From Pseudomonas sp. Leaf58 (lineage in GTDB: Bacteria; Pseudomonadota; Gammaproteobacteria; Pseudomonadales; Pseudomonadaceae), in NCBI RefSeq assembly GCF_003627215.1, contig NZ_CP032677.1, positions 1,121,501 through 1,185,500 of the forward strand: 64,000 nt of DNA, written 5' to 3'. A model generated the notes under the pieces. It was given only the letters and a program-made list of their open reading frames with translations, did not search any database and was not told the origin of the DNA. Positions 54,922-64,000 of this stretch are shown in pieces. A program made the position numbers and the translations under genes. Each line of letters opens with the position of its first letter. Positions within the stretch are counted from its first letter, which is position 1.

Positions 54922-55335
54922 TCACTGAGCGCTGCGCAGGCCTTCCTCACGTACGTCCTGAACGCCCTGGCGGGCATCCTGTACGGCCTTCTGGGCCTTG
55001 GCTGCCTGGGCCTTGCGCTCGGCAAGACGGGCGTCCCATTCGGCCTGCTCGGCCAGGCGTTTGGCGTCGTCATACTGTTTATCGTGCATGGCGATCTCGG
55101 CCTGCTTGAACTTGTCCTGAGCCGCTTTCATTTCCACGGCGGCAAACTCGGTGCCGCCAGCGCTAACGGCGGAGTTCACGGCGGACTGGGTGACGGCGTA
55201 CTGCTCGGTGGGCGGGTTGCCTGCACAGCCGGCCAGGACCAGGCTACTGCCCAGGGCCAGCGCGGCCAGCTTGAACCCGCGCACCTGAGTGGATGAGGGT
55301 TTGCAAGTGCGGATTTTGTTGGTGGTCAGTTCCAT
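54922..55335 (-). CDS. DUF4398 lipoprotein
   Basis: A 137-residue protein starting at the ATG at 55335 (AGGAGTG upstream). After a basic N-terminus comes the signal LAALALGSSLVLAGC with Cys37 as lipidation site. The remainder is an alanine/glutamine-rich helical region (AAVEMKAAQDKFKQAEIAMHDKQYDDAKRLAEQAEWDARLAERKAQAAK). It is 41 nt upstream of the DUF4398-OmpA gene on the same strand, so the two form an operon and probably act together at the outer membrane. Confidence 0.87.
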   Translation of the reverse strand: MELTTNKIRTCKPSSTQVRGFKLAALALGSSLVLAGCAGNPPTEQYAVTQSAVNSAVSAGGTEFAAVEMKAAQDKFKQAEIAMHDKQYDDAKRLAEQAEWDARLAERKAQAAKAQKAVQDARQGVQDVREEGLRSAQ

Positions 55336-55553
55336 TGGGTCACTCCTGTTTACGACGATGTCCGTAGCAGTCCATCGCTTATTCCCTGACAAATCCGTGC
55401 GCTTCAGCTCAACGGTGCACAACGGCAGGTGTGCAGGGTTTTAGCGTGATGGCTATTGGCTGGGACTGAGGCGGTTTTCGGATAGTTCAGAAAAATTCTG
55501 CTCAGGGGAGGAGTGTTTTGGTTGATGCCTTGGATTTGGGTATTCATGCCTCA
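55336..55553. other. Non-coding stretch upstream of the DUF4398 operon
   Basis: It holds no convincing gene. On the reverse strand TTGTCA followed 17 nt later by TGCTAC could be a weak promoter for the DUF4398 operon. Otherwise I see nothing specific. It runs into the long inverted repeat at 55554. Confidence 0.5.
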
Positions 55554-55812
55554 GGTTTTGCATCGCCTGTGAGATCGAGCGCCGCCCGCGCGGCGCTTCG
55601 CGGGGCAAGCCCGCTCCCACATTTGTTTCGGGCCAGTCATTCCTGTCAGGTCACCTCTGTCTGCTTGGTTTGTACGGCTCGATATCGAGTCATGCGCCAA
55701 AGGGGCGCGTGGGCCTGTTACAGGAGTAACTGGCCCGAAACAAATGTGGGAGCGGGCTTGCCCCGCGAAGCGCCGCGCGGGCGGCGCTCGATCTCACAGG
55801 CGCTGTAAAACC
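55554..55812. repeat. 259-bp inverted repeat with 84-base arms and a hairpin-rich spacer
   Basis: The left arm (55554-55637) and the reverse complement of the right arm (55729-55812) agree at 82 of 84 positions; one of the two differences would be a G-U pair in RNA. Each arm contains a GC-rich hairpin (GCGCCG/CGGCGC) and a REP-like GCGGGGCAAGCCCGC hairpin. The 91-base spacer holds further small palindromes: CCTGTCAGG, CTCGATATCGAG (55678-55689), GCGCC/GGCGC (55694-55708) and GTTAC/GTAAC (55717-55730). No target duplication is evident. It lies between two genes of the same strand. Confidence 0.95.
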
Positions 55813-55836
55813 CAAGCCCTGCACAGCGGGCACACG

Positions 55837-56178
55837 CTATTCGCTATCAGCAGCACTGTTGCTCAGGCTGTGCAGGTGCTGCCGCGACAGGGACAGAAAG
55901 CGCGGCGTAGGGCCAACATCCTCGTACAGCGGGTCGCCTTCTTCGTCGGTGGCGATGACCTGCCGGCCCTGCACATAAGGGAAGCTGGCTTCCAGCTCCT
56001 CGAGGGCGGCTGCCACCAGTTCGCCGAGCAGTTCCTCGGCGGTGCGCTTGGGGTACATGTCTATCAGCGCGGCCAGGCGTGCCTCGGACTCCAGGTCCAG
56101 GTGCAACACATGGCCTGTGCGGCTGAGTGTGCCGGCGGCATTCTGTTCCCAGTGCTGGGCGAGTTCACGAATTTTCAT
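55837..56178 (-). CDS. Conserved hypothetical protein of pseudomonads
   Basis: A 113-residue acidic protein starting at the ATG at 56178 (GAGG upstream), [16 protein letters not shown]. It has [45 protein letters not shown] and [20 protein letters not shown]. No signal peptide, membrane segment or known motif is seen. It is divergent from ppc, and its transcript would run into the long inverted repeat. I do not recognise a function. Confidence 0.78.
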   Translation of the reverse strand: MKIRELAQHWEQNAAGTLSRTGHVLHLDLESEARLAALIDMYPKRTAEELLGELVAAALEELEASFPYVQGRQVIATDEEGDPLYEDVGPTPRFLSLSRQHLHSLSNSAADSE

Positions 56179-56352
56179 GATGACCTCAATCAACGCCTGC
56201 TAAGGCTGCATGGCAGGGGAGTACTGTGCTTTCACTTTAGTTTGCTTTGGCCGATCACGGCTTGCCATCGTCGCTCGGCTGTGGGCACTCTTGGACGATA
56301 CCGCGCCCCCGTGCAGGCGCTGAGGCTGAAAGGGATGCAACGGAGTGGGCCA

Positions 56353-58980
56353 ATGACCGATATCGATGTGCGTTTGCGTGAAGATGTCCATGTACTGGGT
56401 GAGTTGCTGGGCGACACCATTCGCCAGCAGCATGGCGAGGCATTCCTGCAGAAAATCGAGGGCATTCGCCACAGTGCCAAGGCCGACCGCCGTGGCCCCG
56501 GTGAGCAACTGAGCTCGACCCTGGCCGACCTCGGCGAAGAAGACCTGCTGCCTGTGGCCAGGGCCTTCAACCAGTTTCTCAACCTGGCCAACATGGCCGA
56601 GCAGTACCAGCTGATCCGCCGCCGCGACGCCGGCCAGCCCGAGCCTTTCGAGGCGCGGGTACTGCCCGAGCTGCTGGCGCGCCTGAAGCTGGCCGGCCAC
56701 AGCAATGATGCCCTGGCCCGGCAGCTGGCCAAGCTCGATATCCAGTTGGTGCTGACCGCACACCCCACCGAGGTGGCCCGGCGCACGCTGATCCAGAAGT
56801 ACGATGCCATCGCCGGCCAACTGGCCGCCCAGGACCACCGCGACCTGACCCCAGCCGAACGCCAGCAGGTGCGCGAGCGCCTGCGCCGGTTGATCGCCGA
56901 GGCCTGGCACACCGAAGAGATCCGGCGCACCCGGCCAACCCCGGTCGACGAAGCCAAGTGGGGCTTCGCGGTGATCGAGCACTCGCTGTGGCACGCCATC
57001 CCCAGCCACCTGCGCAAGGTGGACAAGGCCCTGCTGGAGGCCACCGGCCTGCGTCTGCCACTGGAAGCCGCACCGATTCGCTTTGCCTCATGGATGGGCG
57101 GTGACCGTGACGGCAACCCCAACGTGACCGCAGCTGTCACCCGTGAAGTCTTGCTGCTGGCGCGCTGGATGGCCGCCGACCTGTTCCTGCGTGACATCGA
57201 TGCACTGGCTTCCGAGTTGTCCATGCAGCAGGCCAACGACGCTGTGCGCGAGCGGGTCGGCGATAGCGCCGAACCCTACCGCGCTGTGCTCAAGCAGCTA
57301 CGCGACCGCTTGCGGGCAACGCGCGCCTGGGCGCATTCGGCGCTGACCAGCCACCAGCCGGCCAGCGCCGAGGTGCTGCTGGACAACCGTGACCTGATCG
57401 CGCCGCTGGAGCTGTGTTACCAGTCCTTGCACGAATCCGGCATGGGTGTAATCGCCGAAGGCCCGCTGCTCGACTGCCTGCGCCGCGCCGTTACTTTCGG
57501 CTTGTTCCTGGGCCGCCTGGACGTGCGCCAGGACGCCGCCCGTCACCGTGATGCGCTGACCGAGATTACCGACTACCTGGGCCTGGGGCGCTATGCCGAT
57601 TGGGATGAAGAACAGCGCATCGCCTTCCTTCAGGCCGAACTGAAAAACCGTCGGCCGTTGCTGCCCGCGCACTTCAAGCCGCAAGCCGATACCGCCGAGG
57701 TGCTGGCGACCTGCCGGGAAATTGCTGCAGCACCGGCGGCCTCGCTGGGCTCTTATGTCATCTCCATGGCCGGTGCCGCGTCGGACGTGCTGGCCGTGCA
57801 ACTGCTGCTCAAAGAAGCCGGCCTGACCCGCCCGATGCGCGTGGTACCGCTGTTCGAGACCCTGGCTGACCTCGATAACGCCGGCCCGGTGATGCAGCGC
57901 CTGCTCGGCCTGCCAGGCTACCGTGCCGCCCTGCGCGGCCCGCAGGAAGTGATGATCGGCTACTCCGACTCGGCCAAGGACGCCGGTACCACGGCAGCCG
58001 CCTGGGCGCAGTACCGGGCCCAGGAAAACCTGGTGCGCATTTGCGCCGAGCATCAGGTCGAGCTGCTGCTGTTCCATGGCCGTGGGGGCACGGTAGGCCG
58101 CGGCGGCGGCCCGGCGCATGCGGCGATCCTGTCGCAGCCACCGGGTTCGGTGGCGGGGCGTTTTCGCACCACCGAGCAAGGCGAGATGATCCGCTTCAAG
58201 TTCGGCTTGCCGGGCATCGCTGAGCAAAACCTCAACCTGTACCTGGCCGCCGTACTCGAAGCCACCTTGTTGCCACCACCACCGCCGCAGCCGGCTTGGC
58301 GCGCGGTGATGGACCAGCTGGCTGCCGACGGCGTCAAGGCCTACCGCAGCGTGGTGCGGGAGAACCCTGATTTTGTCGAGTACTTCCGCCAGTCGACACC
58401 GGAACAGGAACTGGGGCGCCTGCCGCTAGGCAGCCGCCCGGCCAAGCGCCGCGCCGGTGGTATCGAAAGCCTACGGGCGATCCCGTGGATTTTCGGCTGG
58501 ACCCAAACCCGCCTGATGCTGCCGGCTTGGCTGGGCTGGGAAACGGCGCTTAATAATGCCCTGGCCCGCGGCCAGGGTGAGTTGCTGGCGCAGATGCGCG
58601 AGCAGTGGCCGTTCTTCCGCACCCGCATCGACATGCTGGAGATGGTGCTGGCCAAAGCCGATGCGCAAATTGCCGAAGCCTACGACGAACGTCTGGTGCA
58701 ACCGCACTTGCTGCCTTTGGGTGCGCACCTGCGCGACCTATTGTCGCAGTCCTGCCAGGTGGTGCTGGGCCTGACCGGGCAGCCGGTGCTACTCGCGCAC
58801 AGCCCCGAGACCCTGGAATTCATCCGCCTGCGCAACACCTACCTGGACCCACTGCACCGCCTGCAGGCCGAGTTACTGGCCCGCTCGCGCAGCCGCGAAG
58901 CCGCTCTGGACAGCCCGTTGGAGCAGGCCTTGCTGGTGACCGTGGCAGGTATCGCCGCCGGCTTGCGCAACACCGGCTGA
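56353..58980 (+). CDS. ppc: Phosphoenolpyruvate carboxylase
   Basis: An 875-residue enzyme fixing bicarbonate onto PEP to give oxaloacetate, refilling the TCA cycle. The ATG at 56353 (GGAG upstream) starts [16 protein letters not shown]; a longer open frame upstream overlaps the inverted repeat and is not real. The catalytic His region is [14 protein letters not shown] and the active-site loop [14 protein letters not shown]. Also seen are [26 protein letters not shown] and a C-terminal NTG, as in all PEPCs. It is monocistronic and followed by a hairpin. Confidence 0.98.
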   Translation: MTDIDVRLREDVHVLGELLGDTIRQQHGEAFLQKIEGIRHSAKADRRGPGEQLSSTLADLGEEDLLPVARAFNQFLNLANMAEQYQLIRRRDAGQPEPFEARVLPELLARLKLAGHSNDALARQLAKLDIQLVLTAHPTEVARRTLIQKYDAIAGQLAAQDHRDLTPAERQQVRERLRRLIAEAWHTEEIRRTRPTPVDEAKWGFAVIEHSLWHAIPSHLRKVDKALLEATGLRLPLEAAPIRFASWMGGDRDGNPNVTAAVTREVLLLARWMAADLFLRDIDALASELSMQQANDAVRERVGDSAEPYRAVLKQLRDRLRATRAWAHSALTSHQPASAEVLLDNRDLIAPLELCYQSLHESGMGVIAEGPLLDCLRRAVTFGLFLGRLDVRQDAARHRDALTEITDYLGLGRYADWDEEQRIAFLQAELKNRRPLLPAHFKPQADTAEVLATCREIAAAPAASLGSYVISMAGAASDVLAVQLLLKEAGLTRPMRVVPLFETLADLDNAGPVMQRLLGLPGYRAALRGPQEVMIGYSDSAKDAGTTAAAWAQYRAQENLVRICAEHQVELLLFHGRGGTVGRGGGPAHAAILSQPPGSVAGRFRTTEQGEMIRFKFGLPGIAEQNLNLYLAAVLEATLLPPPPPQPAWRAVMDQLAADGVKAYRSVVRENPDFVEYFRQSTPEQELGRLPLGSRPAKRRAGGIESLRAIPWIFGWTQTRLMLPAWLGWETALNNALARGQGELLAQMREQWPFFRTRIDMLEMVLAKADAQIAEAYDERLVQPHLLPLGAHLRDLLSQSCQVVLGLTGQPVLLAHSPETLEFIRLRNTYLDPLHRLQAELLARSRSREAALDSPLEQALLVTVAGIAAGLRNTG

Positions 58981-59030
58981 GCGTGTGCCAAGGCAGGCCT
59001 GCCGGTGCGCCGTGCAGGCCCTGCAAGTGA

Positions 59031-59888
<858 letters not shown>

Positions 59889-59910
59889 TCCAGCGCCTGA
59901 CGCACCTCGA

Positions 59911-59934
59911 CAACGGCCCGCTAGCGGGCCGTTG
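59911..59934 (+). terminator. Palindromic terminator after adk
   Basis: CAACGGCCCGCT and its exact reverse complement, followed by TCGTTTT, 22 nt after the adk stop. Confidence 0.85.
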
Positions 59935-59985
59935 TCGTTTTGGGCCGCACAGCGGCCCTTTGGGGACACAACGCCGTAGCTGCTC

Positions 59986-59991
59986 TATAAT
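59986..59991 (+). promoter_or_regulatory. tsaB: -10 element of the tsaB promoter
   Basis: A perfect TATAAT lies 35 nt before the tsaB ATG. The -35 is weak (TTGGGG-like, spacing about 20). Confidence 0.55.
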
Positions 59992-60026
59992 GCCGCTCTT
60001 TTCATTAGCACCTGGATACCCGTTCA

Positions 60027-60701
60027 ATGACCACCCTGCTGGCCCTGGATACCGCCACCGAAGCCTGTTCCGTCGCGCTGCTGCATGACGGCAAGGTAAC
60101 CAGCCATTACGAGGTGATCCCGCGCATGCATGCCCAGAAGCTGCTGCCGATGATCAAGCAGCTGCTGGCCGAGTCTGGCGTAGCCCTGAATGCGCTGGAT
60201 GCCATTGCCTTTGGCCGTGGCCCGGGCGCGTTCACTGGTGTGCGCATTGCCATTGGCGTGGTCCAGGGCCTGGCGTTCGCCCTCGAACGCCCGGTGCTGC
60301 CGGTATCCAACCTGGCTGCACTGGCGCAGGGCGCATTGCGCGAGCAGGGCGTGCAGCAGGTGGCGGCCGCCATCGATGCGCGCATGGATGAAGTGTACTG
60401 GGGCTGCTACCAGGCCACGGCCGGTGAAATGCGCTTGGTCGGCGCGGAGGCGGTACTGCCGCCCGAGCAGGTGGCGCTGCCAGTTGGCTGCAGCGGCGAA
60501 TGGTTCGGCGCCGGTACCGGCTGGGGCTACGCCGAGCGCCTGGCCGTGCAGGTGGCGGCCAGCAATGCCAGTGCCTTGCCCAACGCCTTGGACATTCTCA
60601 GCCTGGCCAGCTTTGCCTGGGCCCGCGGCGAAGCGGTGGCCGCCGAGCAGGCGCAACCGGTGTACCTGCGCGATAACGTAGCCACACCCAAGAAGCACTG
60701 A
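60027..60701 (+). CDS. tsaB: tRNA threonylcarbamoyladenosine biosynthesis protein TsaB
   Basis: A 224-residue ASKHA-fold protein that, with TsaC, TsaD and TsaE, makes t6A37 in ANN-decoding tRNAs. It starts TTLLALDTATEACSVALLHDG, with IPRMHAQKLLPMIKQLL, AIAFGRGPGAFTGVRIAIGVVQGLAFAL and AAIDARMDEVYWGCY following. TsaB lacks the metal-binding residues of TsaD and acts as its scaffold partner. Length is normal. Confidence 0.96.
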   Translation: MTTLLALDTATEACSVALLHDGKVTSHYEVIPRMHAQKLLPMIKQLLAESGVALNALDAIAFGRGPGAFTGVRIAIGVVQGLAFALERPVLPVSNLAALAQGALREQGVQQVAAAIDARMDEVYWGCYQATAGEMRLVGAEAVLPPEQVALPVGCSGEWFGAGTGWGYAERLAVQVAASNASALPNALDILSLASFAWARGEAVAAEQAQPVYLRDNVATPKKH

Positions 60702-60831
60702 GTGCTGTTCGTCGGTTAGCGATGGTGACCCAAAACCTTTTGCGCGGTCTGTGGTCCAGTTAGCACTAAAGCATTAGCGATGGACCCCTGATGCTGCTAG
60801 ATTGCCATCATTGGTCCTGAGTGCTCATGCC

Positions 60832-61122
60832 ATGCGTATCGACGGTTTCTCACCCCAGTCTTATCCGGTCAAACGCACGCCGCGCAAGGCAGCGGTGCGT
60901 GACGATGCGATCGACGATGCCGAGGTGATCGAAGAGGCTGAAGCCGTCCCGCAGGAAGCCACCGCCCGCCGTCGCAGCGCTGGCCTGCCAGCCCGGCAGC
61001 AAGACATGGTCTTTCCCCGCGCCCGTGACCGGCGCACCGCCAACGCGCTGGCCAGCTACCTGAGCACTGCCGGTTTTACCGACTGGGACATGGAAGTACT
61101 GGGGCTCGACCTGTACATTTGA
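60832..61122 (+). CDS. Small conserved hypothetical protein
   Basis: A 96-residue protein; I chose the ATG at 60832 giving MRIDGFSPQSYPVKRTPRK. A central acidic, probably disordered stretch (DDAIDDAEVIEEAEAV) is followed by a conserved-looking C-terminus DMVFPRARDRRTANALASYLSTAGFTDWDMEVLGLDLYI. There is no signal or membrane segment. It is 3 nt upstream of the DUF72 gene, so the two are likely co-transcribed. I do not recognise a function. Confidence 0.75.
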   Translation: MRIDGFSPQSYPVKRTPRKAAVRDDAIDDAEVIEEAEAVPQEATARRRSAGLPARQQDMVFPRARDRRTANALASYLSTAGFTDWDMEVLGLDLYI

Positions 61123-61125
61123 GGC

Positions 61126-61995
61126 ATGACGCCATCACCCCTGCCTTATTTTCTCGGTTGCCCGTCCTGGAGCGAAAACGCCTGGCGCGACTACCTATAC
61201 CCCGCCGACGCCAATAGCAGTGAAATGCTTGGTTACTACAGCCAGGTGTTCAACGCTGTCGAGGGTAATACCACCTTCTACGCACGTCCTGCCCCAGGCA
61301 CCCTCGCGCGCTGGGCACAGGTGATGCCCGAACACTTTCGTTTTACTGCCAAGTTCCCCAGGGACATCAGCCATGAGGGCGACCTGCGTGACCAGCTTGA
61401 GCCTGCCTTCGACTTCACCCGCCTGATGGCCCCGCTGGGTCAGCGCGTAGCGCCGTACTGGCTGCAGTTGCCGGCCCAGTTTGGCCCCGCACGGCTGGGC
61501 GAGCTTTGCCACTTCCTCGACCACATCGCCGTGCCGGTCGCCGTGGAAGTGCGCAACCAGGCGTTTTTTGCCAAGGGGGAGGAGGAGCGGCTGCTCAACC
61601 GCCTGCTGCACGAACGCGGCGTAGAGCGTATCTGCCTCGACCCGCGTGCCCTGTTCAGTTGCACCTCGCGCGACCCCGCGGTACTGCATGCACAAGCGAA
61701 GAAGCCCAAGGTGCCGCCGCGCCCCGCAGCCTTCAGCCAGCATCCGCAGGTACGTTTTATCGGCCACCCGCAGCTTGACGCCAACGAGGCCTTCCTTACC
61801 CCCTGGGTGGCCAAGGTGGCTGCCTGGGTCGAGGAGGGCCGCAATCCTTACATCTTCCTGCATACCTCCGACAACCGCCTGGCGGCGGCGCTGGCGCAAC
61901 GCTTTCACCAGAGGCTGATGCGGCGCCTGCCGGGGCTTGCCGCACTGCCGGAATTGCCGCGCGCCCCCGAGGTCGAACAACTGGGGCTACTCTGA
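61126..61995 (+). CDS. DUF72 (YecE-like) protein
   Basis: A 289-residue protein of the TIM-barrel-like DUF72 family. The start FLGCPSWSENAWRDYLYPADANSSEMLGYYSQVFNAVEGNTTFYARP is the family signature. RFTAKFPRDISHEGDL, YWLQLPAQFGPARLGEL, AVEVRNQAFF and NPYIFLHTSDNRLA follow. The biochemical function of DUF72 is not established. The gene starts 3 nt after the small upstream gene and is 28 nt before the ICL/PEPM gene, suggesting an operon. Confidence 0.9.
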   Translation: MTPSPLPYFLGCPSWSENAWRDYLYPADANSSEMLGYYSQVFNAVEGNTTFYARPAPGTLARWAQVMPEHFRFTAKFPRDISHEGDLRDQLEPAFDFTRLMAPLGQRVAPYWLQLPAQFGPARLGELCHFLDHIAVPVAVEVRNQAFFAKGEEERLLNRLLHERGVERICLDPRALFSCTSRDPAVLHAQAKKPKVPPRPAAFSQHPQVRFIGHPQLDANEAFLTPWVAKVAAWVEEGRNPYIFLHTSDNRLAAALAQRFHQRLMRRLPGLAALPELPRAPEVEQLGLL

Positions 61996-62023
61996 CCTGT
62001 CCCTGACTGCCGGAGGTTGAACC

Positions 62024-62854
62024 ATGGATGTGCAAACTCTGCGAGCCGAAGCCTTCAAGGCCCTGCACGAGCGCAACAGTGCCTTCGTCATCCCCAACCC
62101 GTGGGATGCTGGCTCGGCCAAGTTACTGGCTAGCCTGGGTTACGAGGCGCTGGCCACTACCAGTGCCGGGCTGGCCTTCAGCCTAGGCCGGCCGGACGCC
62201 GAAGGCGCCTTGAGCCTGGACGAGACCTTGGACAACGCCAGGGTGATCGCCGATGCCACCCCGTTGCCGGTGGCCGCCGACCTGGAGAACGGCTTTGCTG
62301 ACCTGCCCGAGGATTGTGCCCAAACCATCCTGCGCGCCGCCGAGGCCGGTTTGGTGGGCGGCTCTATCGAAGATGCCAGTGGCCGTCGCGAAGCACCCAT
62401 CTATGACTTCGGGCTAGCGCTAGAGCGTGTTCGCGCGGCGGTGCAGGCGGCGCGCAGTTTGCCGTTCCCGTTCACCTTGTGCGCGCGGGCGGAAAACCTG
62501 CTGCACGGTCGCCTGGACCTGGACGACACCATCCGGCGCCTGCAGGCCTATGCCGAGGCCGGCGCCGACGTGCTCTACGCGCCCGGGCTGCGCACTGTCG
62601 AAGAAATCCGCGCGGTGGTGCAGGCGGTGGCGCCACGGCCAGTCAATGTGCTGATGGGCCTGGCCGGCGTGCCGCTGAGCGTCAACCAATTGCAGGACTT
62701 GGGCGTACGCCGCATCAGCGTCGGCTCATCCTTGGCCCGTGCCGCGCTAGGGGCTTTTCACCGGGCCGCGTTGGAAATTCGCGATGAGGGCACGTTTGGT
62801 TACGGGGAGCAGGCACTGCCGTTCGCCCAGCTCAACGACTTGTTCCGCCGCTGA
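62024..62854 (+). CDS. Isocitrate lyase / PEP mutase family enzyme
   Basis: A 276-residue TIM-barrel protein. FVIPNPWDAGSAKLLASLGYEALATTSAGLAFSLG, PVAADLENGFADLPED, GGSIEDASG and NVLMGLAGVPLSVNQL are typical of the small ICL/PEPM group, which binds Mg2+ and acts on C-C or C-P bonds of alpha-oxyacids. The catalytic Cys of isocitrate and methylisocitrate lyases (KKCGH) is absent, so it is more like a PEP-mutase, oxaloacetate-hydrolase or decarboxylase type of unknown substrate. It overlaps the next gene by one base. Confidence 0.87.
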   Translation: MDVQTLRAEAFKALHERNSAFVIPNPWDAGSAKLLASLGYEALATTSAGLAFSLGRPDAEGALSLDETLDNARVIADATPLPVAADLENGFADLPEDCAQTILRAAEAGLVGGSIEDASGRREAPIYDFGLALERVRAAVQAARSLPFPFTLCARAENLLHGRLDLDDTIRRLQAYAEAGADVLYAPGLRTVEEIRAVVQAVAPRPVNVLMGLAGVPLSVNQLQDLGVRRISVGSSLARAALGAFHRAALEIRDEGTFGYGEQALPFAQLNDLFRR

Positions 62855-63543
62855 TGCGGGTTGTGCTGGCGCTGCTGGGCGGCTTGCTGCTGCTGGCCGG
62901 CCTGGTCTGGCACTTCGGCTGGCGCCTGCCCGCCACGTGGAACCCGTGGGCACCGCTGGACGTGCGCCAGGCCCCCAACCTGCTGACCCCCTACAAACTG
63001 TCGCGGCTGCGCGATGACCCGGCGTTGTGCCGCCAGGCGCTGGAAGCTAGCCACCTGCGCTACCAGGCACAAGCCGACAGCCCGCCTTCGGCCAACTGCC
63101 CGTTGCAGAATGTGTGGCGTATCCAAGGCGGCCAAGCGCGGCTCAGTAGCAGCTTTCTGGCCAGTTGCCCGCTGGCGGTGGCTTACGCGCTGTTTGAAAA
63201 CCATGGCTTGCAGCCGGTGGCGCAACGGGTGCTGGGCCAGCCGGTGGCGCAGGTCGACCACCTGGGCAGTTTTGCCTGCCGCAATATGTACCACCGCAAG
63301 CAGGGCCGCTTGAGCCAGCACGCCACGGCCAATGCCCTGGATATCAGCGGTTTTCGCATGCAGGACGGCCAGCGCATTGTGCTGGCGCGGGATTGGCCTG
63401 CGGGTGGGCAAAAGGCTGAATTCTTGCGTCAGGTGCAGCAGGCGGCCTGCGAAAGTTTCAGCACGGTGCTGGGGCCGGACTACAACGCTGCGCACCGCAA
63501 CCATTTTCACCTGGACATGGGGCGCTGGCAGATCTGCCGCTGA
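62854..63543 (+). CDS. Extensin-like (DUF-type) LAS-fold peptidase, membrane-anchored
   Basis: A 229-residue protein. The N-terminal hydrophobic stretch (about 2-22, VVLALLGGLLLLAGLVWHFGW) acts as signal or anchor. The extensin-like C-terminal domain shows CPLAVAYALFENHGLQPVA, SFACRNMY, SQHATANALDISGF and NAAHRNHFHLDMG. The pattern His...Asp...His-x-His is that of the LAS zinc peptidases such as D-alanyl-D-alanine carboxypeptidases, so a cell-wall role is plausible. Four cysteines may pair in the periplasm. Its ATG overlaps the previous stop by one base. Confidence 0.86.
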   Translation: MRVVLALLGGLLLLAGLVWHFGWRLPATWNPWAPLDVRQAPNLLTPYKLSRLRDDPALCRQALEASHLRYQAQADSPPSANCPLQNVWRIQGGQARLSSSFLASCPLAVAYALFENHGLQPVAQRVLGQPVAQVDHLGSFACRNMYHRKQGRLSQHATANALDISGFRMQDGQRIVLARDWPAGGQKAEFLRQVQQAACESFSTVLGPDYNAAHRNHFHLDMGRWQICR

Positions 63544-64000
63544 TCAGGCGTGAACGCGCACGTTGTTCAGCACCACCGGGCGCGCCCAGTGCAGGTCGAA
63601 TGCCAGGTCGTGCTGCTGCTCGGCCAGGGTGGGTTCGTCGAATGGTTCGGGTGCCGCCTCCAGCAGGTGGGGCTCGAACTCGGCGATGGGCAGGAACAGC
63701 GACCGTGGGGCAGGGCCGGGGCCGGGCTCGGCAAGCGGCTGGCCCTGGCTCATCACCACCGGGCGCAGCCAGTTGTTGTTGATATCGAGCTGGCGCTGTT
63801 GCTCGATCAACTCGACGGCGCTGAACGGTTCGGGGGCCGCTGGCAGTAGCTTGGCCTCCAGTTCTGCCTTGGGCAGGAACAGCGGCTCTGGCGGTGTCAC
63901 CACGGTGTCCTGTACCGGGCAGGCGCGCTGCGCGTCAATCAGGGCTAGCGCCCGGGCGCCGCCGATGGGCTCGCCGCTTGCCTGGTCGTACTGCACCAAC
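63544..64000 (-). CDS. C-terminal part of an unknown protein with tandem 61-residue repeats
   Basis: About 151 codons on the reverse strand reach the window edge; the only apparent start is a TTG at the edge, so this is the end of a longer gene. It contains two units of the pattern LFLPxAExExxLLxAAPEPFxxxxLxEQQxxLxxxxxWxRPVV with a period of 61 residues (DNA 63751-63882 and 63568-63699), joined by a Pro-rich linker. I do not recognise the family and no function can be given. It is convergent with the extensin-like gene, with no gap between the stops. Confidence 0.7.
   Translation of the reverse strand, partial: LVQYDQASGEPIGGARALALIDAQRACPVQDTVVTPPEPLFLPKAELEAKLLPAAPEPFSAVELIEQQRQLDINNNWLRPVVMSQGQPLAEPGPGPAPRSLFLPIAEFEPHLLEAAPEPFDEPTLAEQQHDLAFDLHWARPVVLNNVRVHA

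Noticed and set aside
55744..56352. A 203-residue N-terminal extension of ppc
   Set aside because: It starts within the right arm of the inverted repeat and runs opposite another gene; PEP carboxylase begins at MTDIDVRL with its own Shine-Dalgarno.

Overview
This window is a piece of a GC-rich gammaproteobacterial chromosome, almost certainly from the Pseudomonas putida group. The evidence is the protein families and their order (rpsP-rimM-trmD-rplS, xerD-dsbC-hom-thrC-recJ, wspABCDEFR, prfB-lysS, ppc-adk-tsaB). It is supported by many short palindromic REP elements of the P. putida type, built on a GCGGGTTTACCCGC or GCGGCTTTAGCCGC core, between genes. I see no tRNA, rRNA, CRISPR array, insertion sequence, prophage or integron. 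Most of the window is core genome; the most accessory-looking part is the two-partner secretion locus near the left end.

Layout: 1-1200 is a Tat-exported PhoX-type phosphatase (3' end outside the window) with a possible Pho box. 1390-7593 is a two-partner secretion pair, tpsB then tpsA. 7754-10914 holds an L,D-transpeptidase, two divergent Nudix hydrolases, a gamma-carbonic-anhydrase-like protein, DUF1289 and a VUT-family membrane protein. 10991-15843 holds purT, an MHS-type MFS symporter, a CorC/CBS protein and a CcsA-like membrane protein. 16098-19651 is ffh followed by the translation operon rpsP-rimM-trmD-rplS, closed by a classic terminator. 19750-30576 holds a thioesterase, xerD, dsbC, hom, thrC, a degenerate receiver protein, a DUF3509-like protein, a periplasmic binding-like protein, a CaiB-type CoA-transferase, yaeQ and recJ.

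30737-37434 holds xenA and an operon that pairs a spermidine/putrescine-type ABC transporter (binding protein, ATPase, two permeases) with a gamma-aminobutyraldehyde dehydrogenase, matching E. coli ydcSTUV-patD and pointing to polyamine use. 38509-46936 is a complete Wsp chemosensory operon: receptor WspA, couplers WspB and WspD, methyltransferase WspC, kinase WspE, methylesterase WspF and diguanylate cyclase WspR. This pathway turns a surface or envelope signal into cyclic-di-GMP. 47079-49770 is prfB, with its programmed +1 frameshift, and lysS.

49964-56178 is a run of regulators, lipoproteins and small membrane proteins. It includes a DUF1704 protein with a visible HEXXH zinc motif and a DUF4398 pair, one member fused to OmpA. 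56353-60701 is ppc, adk and tsaB. 60832-64000 carries a small conserved protein, a DUF72 protein, an ICL/PEPM-family enzyme, an extensin-like peptidase and the C-terminal end of a protein built of tandem 61-residue repeats.

The most unusual non-coding structure is a 259-bp inverted repeat at 55554-55812. Its two 84-base arms match at 82 of 84 positions and flank a 91-base spacer that is itself rich in small hairpins. Also notable are five tandem GCTGCAA heptamers directly after purT and a BIME inside the polyamine operon.
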